The notes beneath the pieces are model-generated. The model worked only from the letters and a program-made list of their open reading frames with translations, made no database searches and had not been told where the DNA came from. A program made the position numbers and the translations under genes. From the NCBI GenBank assembly GCA_029432775.1, contig JAROAZ010000001.1, positions 496,001 through 560,000 of the forward strand: DNA of 64,000 nucleotides, written 5' to 3'. This DNA is from Pontiellaceae bacterium B12227 (GTDB lineage Bacteria > Verrucomicrobiota > Kiritimatiellia > Kiritimatiellales > Pontiellaceae). This document shows positions 18,271 through 29,500 of the stretch, in pieces (the stretch's first letter is position 1; every line of letters begins with the position of its first letter).

Positions 18271-21200
18271 TTATTGGATTTCTGCTTCCACCCAAAAGAA
18301 TCCGTTAGATGGGGTGAGGTCGAGTTCAAGTGCGTCCACGGGAATCGCCACCGCGTTGGTCCAATCGCGCGCAACGGACCAGGAAGTAAGGTTCGGACTT
18401 TTCCAAACCCTGTAAAGCACCCCGGTCGCGCTCGGCCAGGTGAGCTCGATTTTTCCAGATATAGGAAGCGGTTTTCCGGCAATGCCGAATCCCGAATTTG
18501 GGTCGTTGGGGTTAGTTCCAAGTGCCAATTCCTGCGCATCGGTCAGGCCGTCGCCGTCGGTATCGATATTCATATATAGGTCTTCTATTTCAGCAGGACT
18601 TAATGCCTGTCCGTAAATCCGAAGATCGTCTAATGCGGCATCCATATTCAACCCAATCGTATCCATTGGACAGGATGACGCCATATTGGCGGTAACCGAT
18701 GCCTGATAGACCCCATCGACATAGAGTTTGACTGTGGCGGTGCCATCGCCGACAAAGGTCAGATGAACCCATGTATCGGTCGGAACCGTGTACCCGAATT
18801 CCCAGTCATCGACACCGGGATGACCATAAGCGACGCTACCGGTTTCCCAATTGAACAAAGCAATATTGCTGGTGTCGCTTCGTAGAAGATCCTCGTGCCC
18901 ACCAGAGCTGACGCCGGTGGAGGTGTAGACCCAAACGGCCGCCGTCCAGTCGCCTGTCACCTGAGTTCCGTTTATTTCGACGATATCAGCGGAGGTAAGC
19001 TCCACGGCCCCGCCGATCTTTCCAGTCACCCAGCTTCCACCAGAGAGCGTTCCGTCATTGCCATGCCCGCTGCTGTCTGACGCCGTGATGCCTGCCGTCT
19101 CGTCAAACATCCAATGTGCAATCAGGTTAGGCTCGATAGATGGACCGAAGACATTCACTGTAACGGTCGCAACGTCACTCGAAGTCACGCCACTTATCAC
19201 CTTGTAAGTAAACGTGTCATCACCCGTTACATCGACATTCGGAATATAGGTAAAGCTACCATCTGCATTAAGAGTGACTGCCCCTTGACTCGCAGAGTCA
19301 ACCAATTCAGCCGTTAGGGAGGATTCCCCCATGTCGTTCCCTAACACCCCTGGTGCAACGACGGTGAGTGTTTGATTCATCGCGACTTGATAGTGGTCTG
19401 GCACCGCGACGAGTTCCGCCGAATATTCACATGCACCACGATCAGGAGCCCCTCCATACGGAACAGTTTTGCCACGCACGTCCAAACCCCCGTTATCGGC
19501 AATAACCAGGCCGGAATTCACGGCTGAAGAGTTGCTTGCGGGAATATACGCGATGAGTGAATCGAAGCCATCTGTGCCCCCTCCCGCATTAAACAACAGT
19601 GGATCGCTGGTTAAGTAATTCGCTCCCATCTGCGCATTAAGGTGCGTTCCGTAAAAGACATTGCTGTCGAATGTGAAAGAAGAATAGGAGGCAAAGTCGT
19701 TGTCGAATGTACCATCTGCATAGAAGATATTGTTTTTTACATATGTATGGCCAAGAGGGATCCCCGTCCAGGTACCTATCTTAAACAAATCTACATTGCG
19801 ATCGCTTTTACAATAAATGGTGTTGTTGTAAATATATGTATCATACGTTCCTCCAGATGATATGTGGAACACATACTTGCCGCTTTCACCATCATTTTGG
19901 CTGACGTTATAACGGATAATGGTATCACGCACACCAATGCTGCCAGGTTCGATGTCCGGCTGAACCCCGATAATCAAAAAGAACCCACCACCATTGTCAT
20001 GGCTATAGTTATATTGGAAAATATTTCCTACGCAGTTATCGTCGGAATCAAAGCCTTGACCATCTTGATTGTTCTTCATATAGCATGATTCATTGTATTG
20101 AATAATACAATTATCCGCACTCCACGTCCAAATACCTGCAGCAGGATCAGAGCACCGCTGAACGCCATAGCGTGCAATGTTATGTTCAACAATCGCCCCG
20201 TCACACGAAATAATTTTAATAACATCGCCACCAATATCTTCTAATAAATTGTTTCGGATTATAACGTTCGTACTTGGGAACCAGTTTCCTCCAACGCGCT
20301 TTTTATTGACGGCATCGTATGAATCACTTTGATAAAAATCAGATTTGATATCGATCCCATTGCGGTCACACGTCCAAATATGGCATCCCTCGATTAATAT
20401 ATCATCAAAGTTCGATTGAGCGGGGCCTTCGCATTGCAGCAATAAAGCCACCCCTTCATTGGTCTTCTTTAATAAGCTTCCATTCACATCATGAATATCA
20501 AGGTTTTTAAGATGAATGTGGTGCAACGTACCAATATTCTTTGCCGCAACGACTAGCCCACGGCGTTTGACAGCGGTTGTATAAGCCCCTTGATTCGTGA
20601 TCTCAAGATTGGATACCTCAATGTATTCTACATTCTCTAACAATACGGTGGCTTCAAAATCAGGATTTCCTTCTCCATCAATTCGAGGTTTATTACCTAC
20701 ACCATACATATCCACAATAATAGGGGCACCCGATGCTCCTGAACCCTGAAGCTTAAGCTGCCCGGTGAATACTGAATTTGCTTTAAATAAAACGGAATCA
20801 TCGGGGCCTAAAGTGATGGCATTAACGGCGGCGAGCGTTTTCCAAGGAGTACTTATATCAGTACCCTTATTGCTATCACTTCCCGCCACGGAATCAATAT
20901 AGTACGTCAGTCCATCGCTATCGGGATCTACACCCGAGAAAAGCATCTGGATAGCGGATGGATCGAGTGCCTTGTTGAAGATGCAGAGATCATCGATGAC
21001 TCCTTTATAGGAATAGCCAAATAGCAGTTCGGCAAAGTCAGTCATCGGTTTTGTTTTTCCGGTGGACGAGCTGACGACTTCGCCGTCGAGGTAGATGGTC
21101 ATCTCGCCGGTGGTGGCATTTTTAACGAAAGCCCAGTGATGTAAGGTTTCTGCGTGGTCTGCAGGAATGGACGTGGATATACGGTCATATCCGTCCGTAA

Positions 21201-24200
21201 TGTTCCCCGCATCAAAATAGACCGTGTCTCCCCAGGGGAGGTGAATATTAAGTACACGCGTTCCTTCCGGCTTGTGGTCGATTAAGCTGTTGCTACTAAG
21301 CCCCTCATCCCCCTTTATCCAGAAAGCAATGGTGAGTTCGTTGGAGATGGATTCGCCTACATGGGCTGGAACCCGAATGTCTGCCGAAGTTATGCTGAAG
21401 ACCTGTCGGTCGTCATAGGTGGTGAAGGCCGGCGCAGTGATGCTGGCGTGGTTGCCGTTGCCGCTGTGGTCCAAGGCAAGAGGTCCCTGTTGTTCATTCA
21501 GGGAGTAGTATGCAAGCAGACCGGGCATTGATTTTACGGAATTGGCCCCCAAAGGATCTAAACCGGCATGTATCTCTTCAAAATCGGTGAGTGAATCGCC
21601 ATCGCTATCGGCATCGGCTGGATCGGTCCCATACTCAATTTCATCCCAGTCGAGTAAGCCGTCACCATCAGAATCGATCTCAAGCCGGCTTTCCGGGTCG
21701 GCTGGGTCGGTTCCAGCTTGGATTTCCCAGTAATCGGTGATTCCGTCGTAATCGGTGTCCACTAAGTCGGGATGAGTGCCGTAGGTCAGTAGCTCCTCAA
21801 CATCGCTCAAGCCATCGCCATCGCTGTCAATGGAACCATCATTCATTTCAAAGGAAGCAGTAACCGTCTGATTGGAAATCGCAATATCATTTCGCGCTGC
21901 AGTGGTCAGTCCATCGGACCAGCCGGTGAAGTGATGGCCAGGATCAGGCACAGCGGTCACGGTGGCACTGCGCTCGCCCGGCGGCAGCAACTGCATCAGT
22001 GGCCCTGCCAGCGATCCGTTGGCAGTGGCGCTGTAGCTCAGAGTGAGTGGAAGTGCTTCAAAAAAGGCGGTGTAGGTGGTGTCTGCCAGCACTTGATCCT
22101 GACGTCTGGCTGAGCGAACATGATCTGACCATCCGATAAAGCGGTAACCAGCAGCAGGAACAGCCGTCACTTCGGTGGCCTGTTGATATTTTTCAAGCCC
22201 TTGTATTGCGGCGCCAATGATGGTTCCATGGGCGGGATTTGCTTGATACTGGACGGTGAATGCTGGATAGCTGGGCACTTCAACTTCGACGTTGACTGTG
22301 GCAAGCGCGGCATTCAGAACGACCGGTTCGCCATCGCCTGGCATTTGAAGGCGCACAGAGACATGGTCACCTCCGCCCGCTTCCTTCTGAAGGACCTCCA
22401 GATAGTAGGCATGACCCGCTTCTAGCGGGATTGGCGCCGACGTTTGGCTGGCAAATTTAGTGTAGTCGTCGGAGCCTGCCCAGGCGCTTAGTTCCGCAAT
22501 CTTGACTTTATTCGCCTCCGTTGCATCTGAGCTCAGCCATAGTTCGGCGGTGTCGTCGGCCGTGATTTGGAATAGATAATCTCCGCTGATGGGTGCGCGG
22601 ATCAGGCCGGTGATGCGTCGACCGTAATTACTCTGCCCTACATCCTCCAGATCAATAGTAGAAATCGATTCTGTTCGCGTTGGATTATCAGGAAAATTGG
22701 CATGTCCAGTTAGGTCGACAATTTCATTGCCGCCGATGCCTTCCCAGGTTTCTAGAGTGAATCCTAAGTTATTCGCATCGGTCTCGAACTGTGCTGTGAT
22801 GCTCGTATCAGCGTGGAGATTAAATTGCTGGTGCAGAGGCGAGGAGGTGCCGTCGGACCATCCAGTAAAACGATAGCCCGCATCGGGCATAGCGAACACC
22901 GCTTGGCTATCGGCACCTGACGACAGGTGCTGAGTCGTTGCGCCTCGAATGGTTCCGCCTGTCGCTGCAAGGTAGGTCAGTTTGAAATCACTCGATATAT
23001 CTGTAAGTTCAGCCGCAAGATTTGCCGCAGGAATATCTTGATAGTCGAAGCCTGGACCGGACCACTTCAGAAAGCGGGCATAGGTCGCATCCCAGTAACT
23101 ACATTCAAGGGGATGCCAACCTTCGTGCAAATGGATCTTACCCGGCATGGGCGCGAGCGTTGCCCCCCACACATCAATCACGCGGTGTCCTGAGATATCG
23201 AGCGTAGAACTTCCACCTGACGCATACTGATAAAAGGTATACATGCCGTCCTGGGGAACATAGAGCCAGGTGGATATTTCTTGAGAAGTGCCCGCATCAG
23301 CCAGCCCGATACGTGACAAATTCGAGGCAATCTCACCATCTTTCAAGGTGACGCCCGCGGTCTGCACCGTCGCGTGGATGCCTGCTGGCGACTTTGCATA
23401 GACTTCGGTCTGAGCCTGATCCTGCATCACGCCCCCGACGTTCGCCAAGCGATACGTCGCTTCCATGTCGTCCGTAATAACGGTATTCGCAGCAAAAGGA
23501 ATGTCAGAAGTGCCACCATTGCTGTTATATATTATAGGTGTATTCAGAGGCAGGGTCGTGATTTCCGGGTGTAGCGTGCCATCTGTAAATCCTGGAGCGA
23601 CAGGCTGAAGTGACTCAACATCCCATCGGTCTTTTTCTTGCTCAATATAAGCAAAGTGTGGAACCGAACTACATGATGAAATAAAGCGCGCTTGGCAATC
23701 GGCATAGGTGCCGTAGGGGTAATAGAGAAACTCAACGCCACCACCATTCAAAAGCAAGGCTCCTGAGTCTTGACGTGTCAACACCAGACACTGCCCGTTC
23801 GATGGCCCTGCTTGTATTTCTGATATTTCGAAAGCATTCACCACCTGACGCGCACCTGCGTCATCAAAGCCATCAATGTAAAGCATTTGCCCACGCAGCT
23901 CCATACCCACGGGCAGATCCATATCCAGTACAAAACCATCCGCCACATCCCCATTGAGGGTGCGGCGCACCTCCAGAATATCCCCCGATATTTTTCCTGA
24001 TTCTGTAACCAAAGCGCGATTCGAGGTCGAGGCCAAGGTGCCGCCAGCCATCCAAATATCTGTTCCCGTACCCGTTTTAGCTTCTGAAAAGGCAGCAACC
24101 ATCGCGTTCGCCCGATAATCGCCAAAGACCATGGTCTGAGCTTCATTAAGCGCAATCAGATAGGTGTCGGTGCGATCGGAGAGTTCGACCACCACCGCAA

Positions 24201-26337
24201 GGGTGTCCGCACTGAGTTGATGCCTGGTCACCGATTCAATAAAGGGTTGCCCCTTATAGGCTTCGTGAACCGTTACAAAACAAGAGTCCAGATTATCTGT
24301 CGTTACCTCGGCATTGCCGCGCCGAATCATCAAATGCGGACGGTGCGCCACCTGATCCACTTCCAAATAAACATTCGGCTTTTTTGAGAGTCGACTCAGA
24401 AGCAGCTCATCCCCGACATGACCCGCCAAATGAATGCGAGCCGCGCCCTCATGGCCATCATCAAAGGTAAAATCAACGTAGGTGTTTTCAGTAATCGTTG
24501 CAGAGGAAGCTGTATGATAATATTGCCAGTCTCCCTCGCCATACGGATACGCTTCGCCGACGTCCATTAGTGGTATGTTGGCTGTCGCCGTTTGTTCGTA
24601 GAACATCGAACCGCCTAGCAAATATTCGTGAATGTCACCACCATGCACGTCGAAGATATCCAGGACATAGGGCCGTTCAATATCGCTGGTATTCTGAATG
24701 ATCGTGCGGCAATAGCGCTTCGTCTGCGTGCTTCCGAAAGAGATGTAATCCGCCTCGACGCGAGCCATCTTCACGCCAGGTGCCAGTGGTGTATAAAACT
24801 CCATCAATCCTCGACTAGGATTGCGCTCCTGCGAACGATGATTCACCACCACCGCATTTTTATTCACCGTTGTTCTGAAATAATCCTGATGACCTGAAAA
24901 CTCGAATAATGGGCGTTCATGAGCATACAGCTGATAGGTTAAGCTATCGTTGGCAGAATGCCCACCCCAATTGGAGAAATGAAATTGTGTCTGCACCTGC
25001 TGGCCACGCATGCCATCGCCAAAGGTCAAATGTCCAAAACCTGGGAGAATACGCGACCGGCACTCGGTGGTATGGGTTCCCTCCTTGGCTGTGTTACGGT
25101 TATCGTGCACACCTGCCATGGTGCCATTCGGTAAATTGATCCTTTCACTGCTTTGTTTGAGCGAAAAGGCACGCTGCGAGAAAGGGTGGTATAAATCTTC
25201 TAATTCCACGGGCCCTGAAAAAGAGGTTCCATCCATCGCATCCACATAACCATCCGGCTCCTGATACCCGATCAACGCCAACGTCCGGTAAACCGAACTA
25301 TCAAACCAAAGATTGTGATAACTCGGCCCCTCGATGCTCATCCCATCGTAACTGGTCTGATAGCCATAGAACATATCCGTATTCGTATAACGGTGGATGA
25401 AATGCGCCGCTTCAGGTCGATCATGATCGAGAGCAAGACCCGTCATGAACTGCGGCGCTTGTCCCAGATTATTCATCACAGAAAACTGGACTGGATACGC
25501 CATCATGAACTTGGCGAGGTAACCAAAAAATTGTTCGTTGATGTGGTCTTTGTAACTTTCTCCGTTGATCAACGACGAAAAGGCAGCCGAGTCCTTTACT
25601 TGGAAGAAAGCCCAAGAGAGAGTGCGCGTCTCAATAAATCGAAATGGATAGCCCCAATGCTGATTGGGCCAGATTGATTGATTGCTCGATGTGAAATCGC
25701 AGTCTTCATAACCGCTATTAGACACGCAGGGCCAGCTCTGTATTTCTGGAATATAGGTCATAAATGCAGTTCGGCAGGCCTCCGCAAAACGTTCATCGCC
25801 CGTTTCCTCGTAGGTATAGGCGGTATATTCCGCGATACGTTTCATGTAATAAAACTTAAAAGCGTCCGTCATCCCTGTGACATAGACCTTCTGTCCATCA
25901 GGGCGCAGGAAATAAGAAACGTTCACGGTCCCACCCTCCCAGTGCTGGAGCGTCTGGACTTCGGATTCGGGAAATGCGTCTGTTGAGATTACCGTGGAGC
26001 AACTGACACAAGTGCACTGATCTGGAAAATTCGGGTCCCAGCGCATCTCCGTCTCATCACAATCGGGGCACAGAAAGCCCCCGTCGCCGGCATCTTGAAG
26101 TCGGTATGCATCTGTATCGATATTACCACCACCATCGTCTTCAGATAGCTCATACATCTTGTAGTAATCAATTCCCAAGGTCGTCGGCGTAAAACGCTCA
26201 ATATACCCCGGCCCTTGATCGACCAGTTGTTGAGCAAAGACCTGCGCTTCATCGTTCGTGTCGATTGCTGCAAATGCGGAGCAACTGAACAAAAATAGCC
26301 CCAATAAAATTTTATATCGTTTAATCGATCTTTTCAT
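18271..26337 (-). CDS. 2688-aa secreted double-catalytic protein: heparinase II/III-like lyase plus right-handed beta-helix
   Basis: A signal peptide (to about 23) precedes an alpha-toroid plus beta-sandwich of heparinase II/III type (about 30-900), carrying an unusual cysteine cluster C-x2-C...C-x-C-x2-C near residues 94-117, which resembles a zinc ribbon. Then come a PA14-like module (about 970-1115), an InlB-type repeat, a clear PA14 domain (about 1190-1350), two further InlB repeats, a triple calcium-type repeat (about 1500-1590), a LamG domain (about 1605-1800), a right-handed beta-helix opening YYIDSVAGSDSNKGT (about 1815-2310), a cadherin-like domain, a second LamG domain (about 2400-2580), a calcium repeat and the FFWVEAEIQ C-terminal domain. 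Two catalytic folds in one chain suggest processive attack on one polymer (inference). The beta-helix portion looks AT-richer than its flanks, which may reflect module acquisition. Confidence 0.85.
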   Translation of the reverse strand: MKRSIKRYKILLGLFLFSCSAFAAIDTNDEAQVFAQQLVDQGPGYIERFTPTTLGIDYYKMYELSEDDGGGNIDTDAYRLQDAGDGGFLCPDCDETEMRWDPNFPDQCTCVSCSTVISTDAFPESEVQTLQHWEGGTVNVSYFLRPDGQKVYVTGMTDAFKFYYMKRIAEYTAYTYEETGDERFAEACRTAFMTYIPEIQSWPCVSNSGYEDCDFTSSNQSIWPNQHWGYPFRFIETRTLSWAFFQVKDSAAFSSLINGESYKDHINEQFFGYLAKFMMAYPVQFSVMNNLGQAPQFMTGLALDHDRPEAAHFIHRYTNTDMFYGYQTSYDGMSIEGPSYHNLWFDSSVYRTLALIGYQEPDGYVDAMDGTSFSGPVELEDLYHPFSQRAFSLKQSSERINLPNGTMAGVHDNRNTAKEGTHTTECRSRILPGFGHLTFGDGMRGQQVQTQFHFSNWGGHSANDSLTYQLYAHERPLFEFSGHQDYFRTTVNKNAVVVNHRSQERNPSRGLMEFYTPLAPGVKMARVEADYISFGSTQTKRYCRTIIQNTSDIERPYVLDIFDVHGGDIHEYLLGGSMFYEQTATANIPLMDVGEAYPYGEGDWQYYHTASSATITENTYVDFTFDDGHEGAARIHLAGHVGDELLLSRLSKKPNVYLEVDQVAHRPHLMIRRGNAEVTTDNLDSCFVTVHEAYKGQPFIESVTRHQLSADTLAVVVELSDRTDTYLIALNEAQTMVFGDYRANAMVAAFSEAKTGTGTDIWMAGGTLASTSNRALVTESGKISGDILEVRRTLNGDVADGFVLDMDLPVGMELRGQMLYIDGFDDAGARQVVNAFEISEIQAGPSNGQCLVLTRQDSGALLLNGGGVEFLYYPYGTYADCQARFISSCSSVPHFAYIEQEKDRWDVESLQPVAPGFTDGTLHPEITTLPLNTPIIYNSNGGTSDIPFAANTVITDDMEATYRLANVGGVMQDQAQTEVYAKSPAGIHATVQTAGVTLKDGEIASNLSRIGLADAGTSQEISTWLYVPQDGMYTFYQYASGGSSTLDISGHRVIDVWGATLAPMPGKIHLHEGWHPLECSYWDATYARFLKWSGPGFDYQDIPAANLAAELTDISSDFKLTYLAATGGTIRGATTQHLSSGADSQAVFAMPDAGYRFTGWSDGTSSPLHQQFNLHADTSITAQFETDANNLGFTLETWEGIGGNEIVDLTGHANFPDNPTRTESISTIDLEDVGQSNYGRRITGLIRAPISGDYLFQITADDTAELWLSSDATEANKVKIAELSAWAGSDDYTKFASQTSAPIPLEAGHAYYLEVLQKEAGGGDHVSVRLQMPGDGEPVVLNAALATVNVEVEVPSYPAFTVQYQANPAHGTIIGAAIQGLEKYQQATEVTAVPAAGYRFIGWSDHVRSARRQDQVLADTTYTAFFEALPLTLSYSATANGSLAGPLMQLLPPGERSATVTAVPDPGHHFTGWSDGLTTAARNDIAISNQTVTASFEMNDGSIDSDGDGLSDVEELLTYGTHPDLVDTDYDGITDYWEIQAGTDPADPESRLEIDSDGDGLLDWDEIEYGTDPADADSDGDSLTDFEEIHAGLDPLGANSVKSMPGLLAYYSLNEQQGPLALDHSGNGNHASITAPAFTTYDDRQVFSITSADIRVPAHVGESISNELTIAFWIKGDEGLSSNSLIDHKPEGTRVLNIHLPWGDTVYFDAGNITDGYDRISTSIPADHAETLHHWAFVKNATTGEMTIYLDGEVVSSSTGKTKPMTDFAELLFGYSYKGVIDDLCIFNKALDPSAIQMLFSGVDPDSDGLTYYIDSVAGSDSNKGTDISTPWKTLAAVNAITLGPDDSVLFKANSVFTGQLKLQGSGASGAPIIVDMYGVGNKPRIDGEGNPDFEATVLLENVEYIEVSNLEITNQGAYTTAVKRRGLVVAAKNIGTLHHIHLKNLDIHDVNGSLLKKTNEGVALLLQCEGPAQSNFDDILIEGCHIWTCDRNGIDIKSDFYQSDSYDAVNKKRVGGNWFPSTNVIIRNNLLEDIGGDVIKIISCDGAIVEHNIARYGVQRCSDPAAGIWTWSADNCIIQYNESCYMKNNQDGQGFDSDDNCVGNIFQYNYSHDNGGGFFLIIGVQPDIEPGSIGVRDTIIRYNVSQNDGESGKYVFHISSGGTYDTYIYNNTIYCKSDRNVDLFKIGTWTGIPLGHTYVKNNIFYADGTFDNDFASYSSFTFDSNVFYGTHLNAQMGANYLTSDPLLFNAGGGTDGFDSLIAYIPASNSSAVNSGLVIADNGGLDVRGKTVPYGGAPDRGACEYSAELVAVPDHYQVAMNQTLTVVAPGVLGNDMGESSLTAELVDSASQGAVTLNADGSFTYIPNVDVTGDDTFTYKVISGVTSSDVATVTVNVFGPSIEPNLIAHWMFDETAGITASDSSGHGNDGTLSGGSWVTGKIGGAVELTSADIVEINGTQVTGDWTAAVWVYTSTGVSSGGHEDLLRSDTSNIALFNWETGSVAYGHPGVDDWEFGYTVPTDTWVHLTFVGDGTATVKLYVDGVYQASVTANMASSCPMDTIGLNMDAALDDLRIYGQALSPAEIEDLYMNIDTDGDGLTDAQELALGTNPNDPNSGFGIAGKPLPISGKIELTWPSATGVLYRVWKSPNLTSWSVARDWTNAVAIPVDALELDLTPSNGFFWVEAEIQ

Positions 26338-26374
26338 GCGTCGGATCCTTTCACCTTCGATTTAATATTTCAAT

Positions 26375-26404
26375 GGAGACGGGGAAGTTGGGTATTCGTG
26401 GACA
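26375..26404 (-). promoter_or_regulatory. ECF-type promoter TGTCC-N18-CGTCTCC of the 18271-26337 gene
   Basis: Minus strand: TGTCC at 26404-26400, 18-nt spacer, CGTCTCC at 26381-26375, 38 nt before the ATG. The surrounding DNA is unrelated to the sites at 17953 and 34023, so the conservation is not simply shared ancestry of the flanks. Confidence 0.75.
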
Positions 26405-26542
26405 TGCGAAAGTGGTTTCGTATCGCATCCATAAACAAACCGGCCTGATGGCGTTAGACCGGCTTATTACATTTACGCTTCCACCCCGCAGAAACTGATG
26501 GACGGCATGATGTTGAGCGACCTCAGGAGAACGGTCTTTTTA

Positions 26543-29500
26543 TCATTCGTTGATTTCCAGTTTAAGTCTCATGAATGCTTGATCTTTCCCGTCGGAGGAA
26601 ATGCGGTTGGTGACGGATTCGTAGTCGGTGTCGATGATTGCGGAACCGGCTTTCTCTGCGTTGTTTGTCCAGGCATTGGAAGTCAGGTTGGTGGCAGTCT
26701 GCACTTCGTAGGTCAGATTGCGCACGTCGGCATCACGGCGGCGCTTGTAGATGTAGTTGAACCAATTGGTGCCGCCGGCCTCGCTTATGGAGTAGATGGG
26801 CATGATGTCCGCAACATCGTTTGTGTTCGGGTTTCCGCCGAGGGCGTATTCGCCAAGGTTGTTGATTCCATCGCCGTCGGGATCGGCGGAGTATGCCGCA
26901 GCCTGGCCGTAAAGGTTGTTGTATTCCGCCCAGAACGTGTAGGGCTTAGATGCGATCGTTACATCATCGATGAACAGCATGTCCCAGGAGCCGGTGTTGT
27001 CGCTCGTCCGGAAACGGATCTCGGTTACCGTTCCGTAGGCGCTTAGATCCACCGAAGCACGCTGTAAGTTGTCGGGTGAATTGTCGGCATCGACTCCGTT
27101 GCCGCTGTCGTTCATCGACCAGACCGTATGCCAGGAGCCATCATAGATTTCAGCATAACCGAATTCCGTGTCGCTATTCAGCGTATCGACATCCCACGTG
27201 AACGTCAGCGTTCCATTGGCAATGCCGTTGGCCAGCGTGCGGGTGATGCTTTGGTTGTTTTTTCCCTCGCGCAGACGAACGGCATAGTTACCCGAGAGTT
27301 CAACGATATCCGGCGGGGTATCTCCCCCGGCTGTAACGGTCCAGCCGCCGTCCCATCCCGTACCCCCGACCCAGTCGTTGCTCTGAAAATCGTCGGATGA
27401 TATGTCGCCGGCAAAGGCGGTCACGGTGCAGAAAGAGAGCGCGATGCCTGCGTTGTTGATGATAGAAACTTGCAACTCATAGGTTCCAAGCGCGCTGAAT
27501 GAAGCGACGGTGTTCGAGCTTGCCGCCGTACCGTTGACGCTGAAGGAGACATCACCGGGCCCACTGACTTTGCTCCAGGTGTAGGTGGCGGTTCCTCCGG
27601 CGGCGTTGGTGGCAGTAACTGAGAGGGTGGATGTTCCCTGCAGGGTGACCGTATCGGGTGATGCGCCTGCTTCGGTGATGACGACTGGAGAGTCAGGCGA
27701 GACATACAGGTAGGCCGTGCAGGTTGAGATGCGCATTGAATGGCCGTCTGATATCGCGACCTTTATTTCATAAGAGCCCTCTGCACTGACGGAGAGGGTT
27801 GTGTTGGAGCTCGCTTCGGTACCGTTCGCGGAAAACAAAACGGCACCCGGGCCATAAGATTTGCTCCACGTATAGGTCAGTGGATCTCCATCGGCATCGC
27901 TTGCGGTCACCGCAAGGGTGGTTCCGTTGAACGCGGCCGCGGTCGTGATTTCCGGCGGGTGGTTGGTTGGGGTTTCTGCTGTCGGCACGATCAGATCCAG
28001 ACCGGGGCGACCGATGATTACCTTGGAGATATAGATGTCCGTGGTTGTGGCGGCAACTCCGAGAATGTTGCCGGTCTGTTTGGCGTATTCCGCATCCATT
28101 TTTTTGAATGACCACGGCAGGGTAATTGTAACCGGCGTGCTGGCGGGGTGCCAGAAACGATGCATTTCGCTGGAGTCGTCATTGAACCAGTTCAGTACGC
28201 CGGCGGGGTCGGCCTGCAGGATAAAATCTGCGGCTCCCCGGGTGGAGGGGTTGGGGTGCTTGATCCAGCTGTTCTGCGTTTGATCCCATTCCATGATGTA
28301 GGTGATGTCCGGATTGCTGTTGGTGAATATTTGCTGCATTTCAACGAACGGGATTTCACGGTAGTCGGTTGCCAGCGAAACGCCGGTGCTGATGTATTCA
28401 GGCGTGCTGTTGGTCACGTTGACCGCATAGACAAAGTCGGCCTGGTTGGCACTGGGGACCACGCGGGCCGGCATGACAATAGGGGTCGAACCGTCGGCCT
28501 TTACGAAGGAGGTGCCGCCATCGTCGGAGCGTGCATAGAGGATGTGTGTTGTGTGATGGAAGTTATATATAGCGTCCGGGATGACGGGATAGACGATGTC
28601 ATACCCCACCGTCGGCGCAGAACAGTGCATGTTGTTGTTGCGGTCGAACTGGCCGGCCAGACTGGTTTTGCTGTAGTCGCCCGGAATGCGCGAGGCGTCT
28701 TCATAGAAAAAGCGCGGGTGGTTCGGCTCGCCGGGCACCGTTCCCCCGACCACCGACCAGTTGCCGGTTTGCGCATCGTAGCGCGACATGGCGATACAGC
28801 GCTTGGAGCTGGCCTGCATGGCGCGTGATCCCATGAAAAGTTCGCCGTTCCAGTCGTTGAAAAAAGTGTAGTAGGTGAATCCAGATCCCTGCGGGCATTT
28901 CAAGGCCTGGTCGCCATAGTAGCTGAAGCTGGAAATGTCGTAGGGATTGTCGGAGCGCCAATACATAATCTGATTGTCATAGTAGCGAAGCGGCAGGTGC
29001 TCCATAGATTGCTTGGGATAGTTGTGCATGTCTCCGACGATATGCAGGTAGCCCTGCTTGTCCATGCCTATGGAAAAGTTGTGATGGTTGTCATTGTGAA
29101 GTGCGCTGTAATATCGCGCCACGCCGCTGTTGCTGTAGAACTCGGATGGCTGATAGACCATGTTGTCGATGTAGCCCGACTCATGGGTTCCATCCGCGTG
29201 GATCTGCGTTACGACGGGGCGGAAGTCGTCATCGACATAGACGATAAACGTGTTGGTTCCGCGCGAGACGATCGGGGTTTTTCCCATGTAGTCTAGCATG
29301 TTGGTGGAGGACGATCGGGGGACGCTCCACAGTTCCTCGAACTGATAGGTTTCCTGCGTCAGATCGTAGGAGGTATCGTTCATCAGCAGATTGTTTACGC
29401 GTGGATAGAGCGGGTATTTAGGAGGCGGAATCACGGTGATCTCATAACCCAAATTCACATCGAGGTCGTTAATTCTAACATAAAAGTCACTAACCGACGT

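Noticed and set aside
18135-18539. A 134-aa minus-strand frame as an intact PEP-CTERM protein
   Set aside because: Its first two thirds lie antisense-in-frame within the end of the 2688-aa gene in a different frame and resemble nothing; only the last part is homologous, so it is a remnant.
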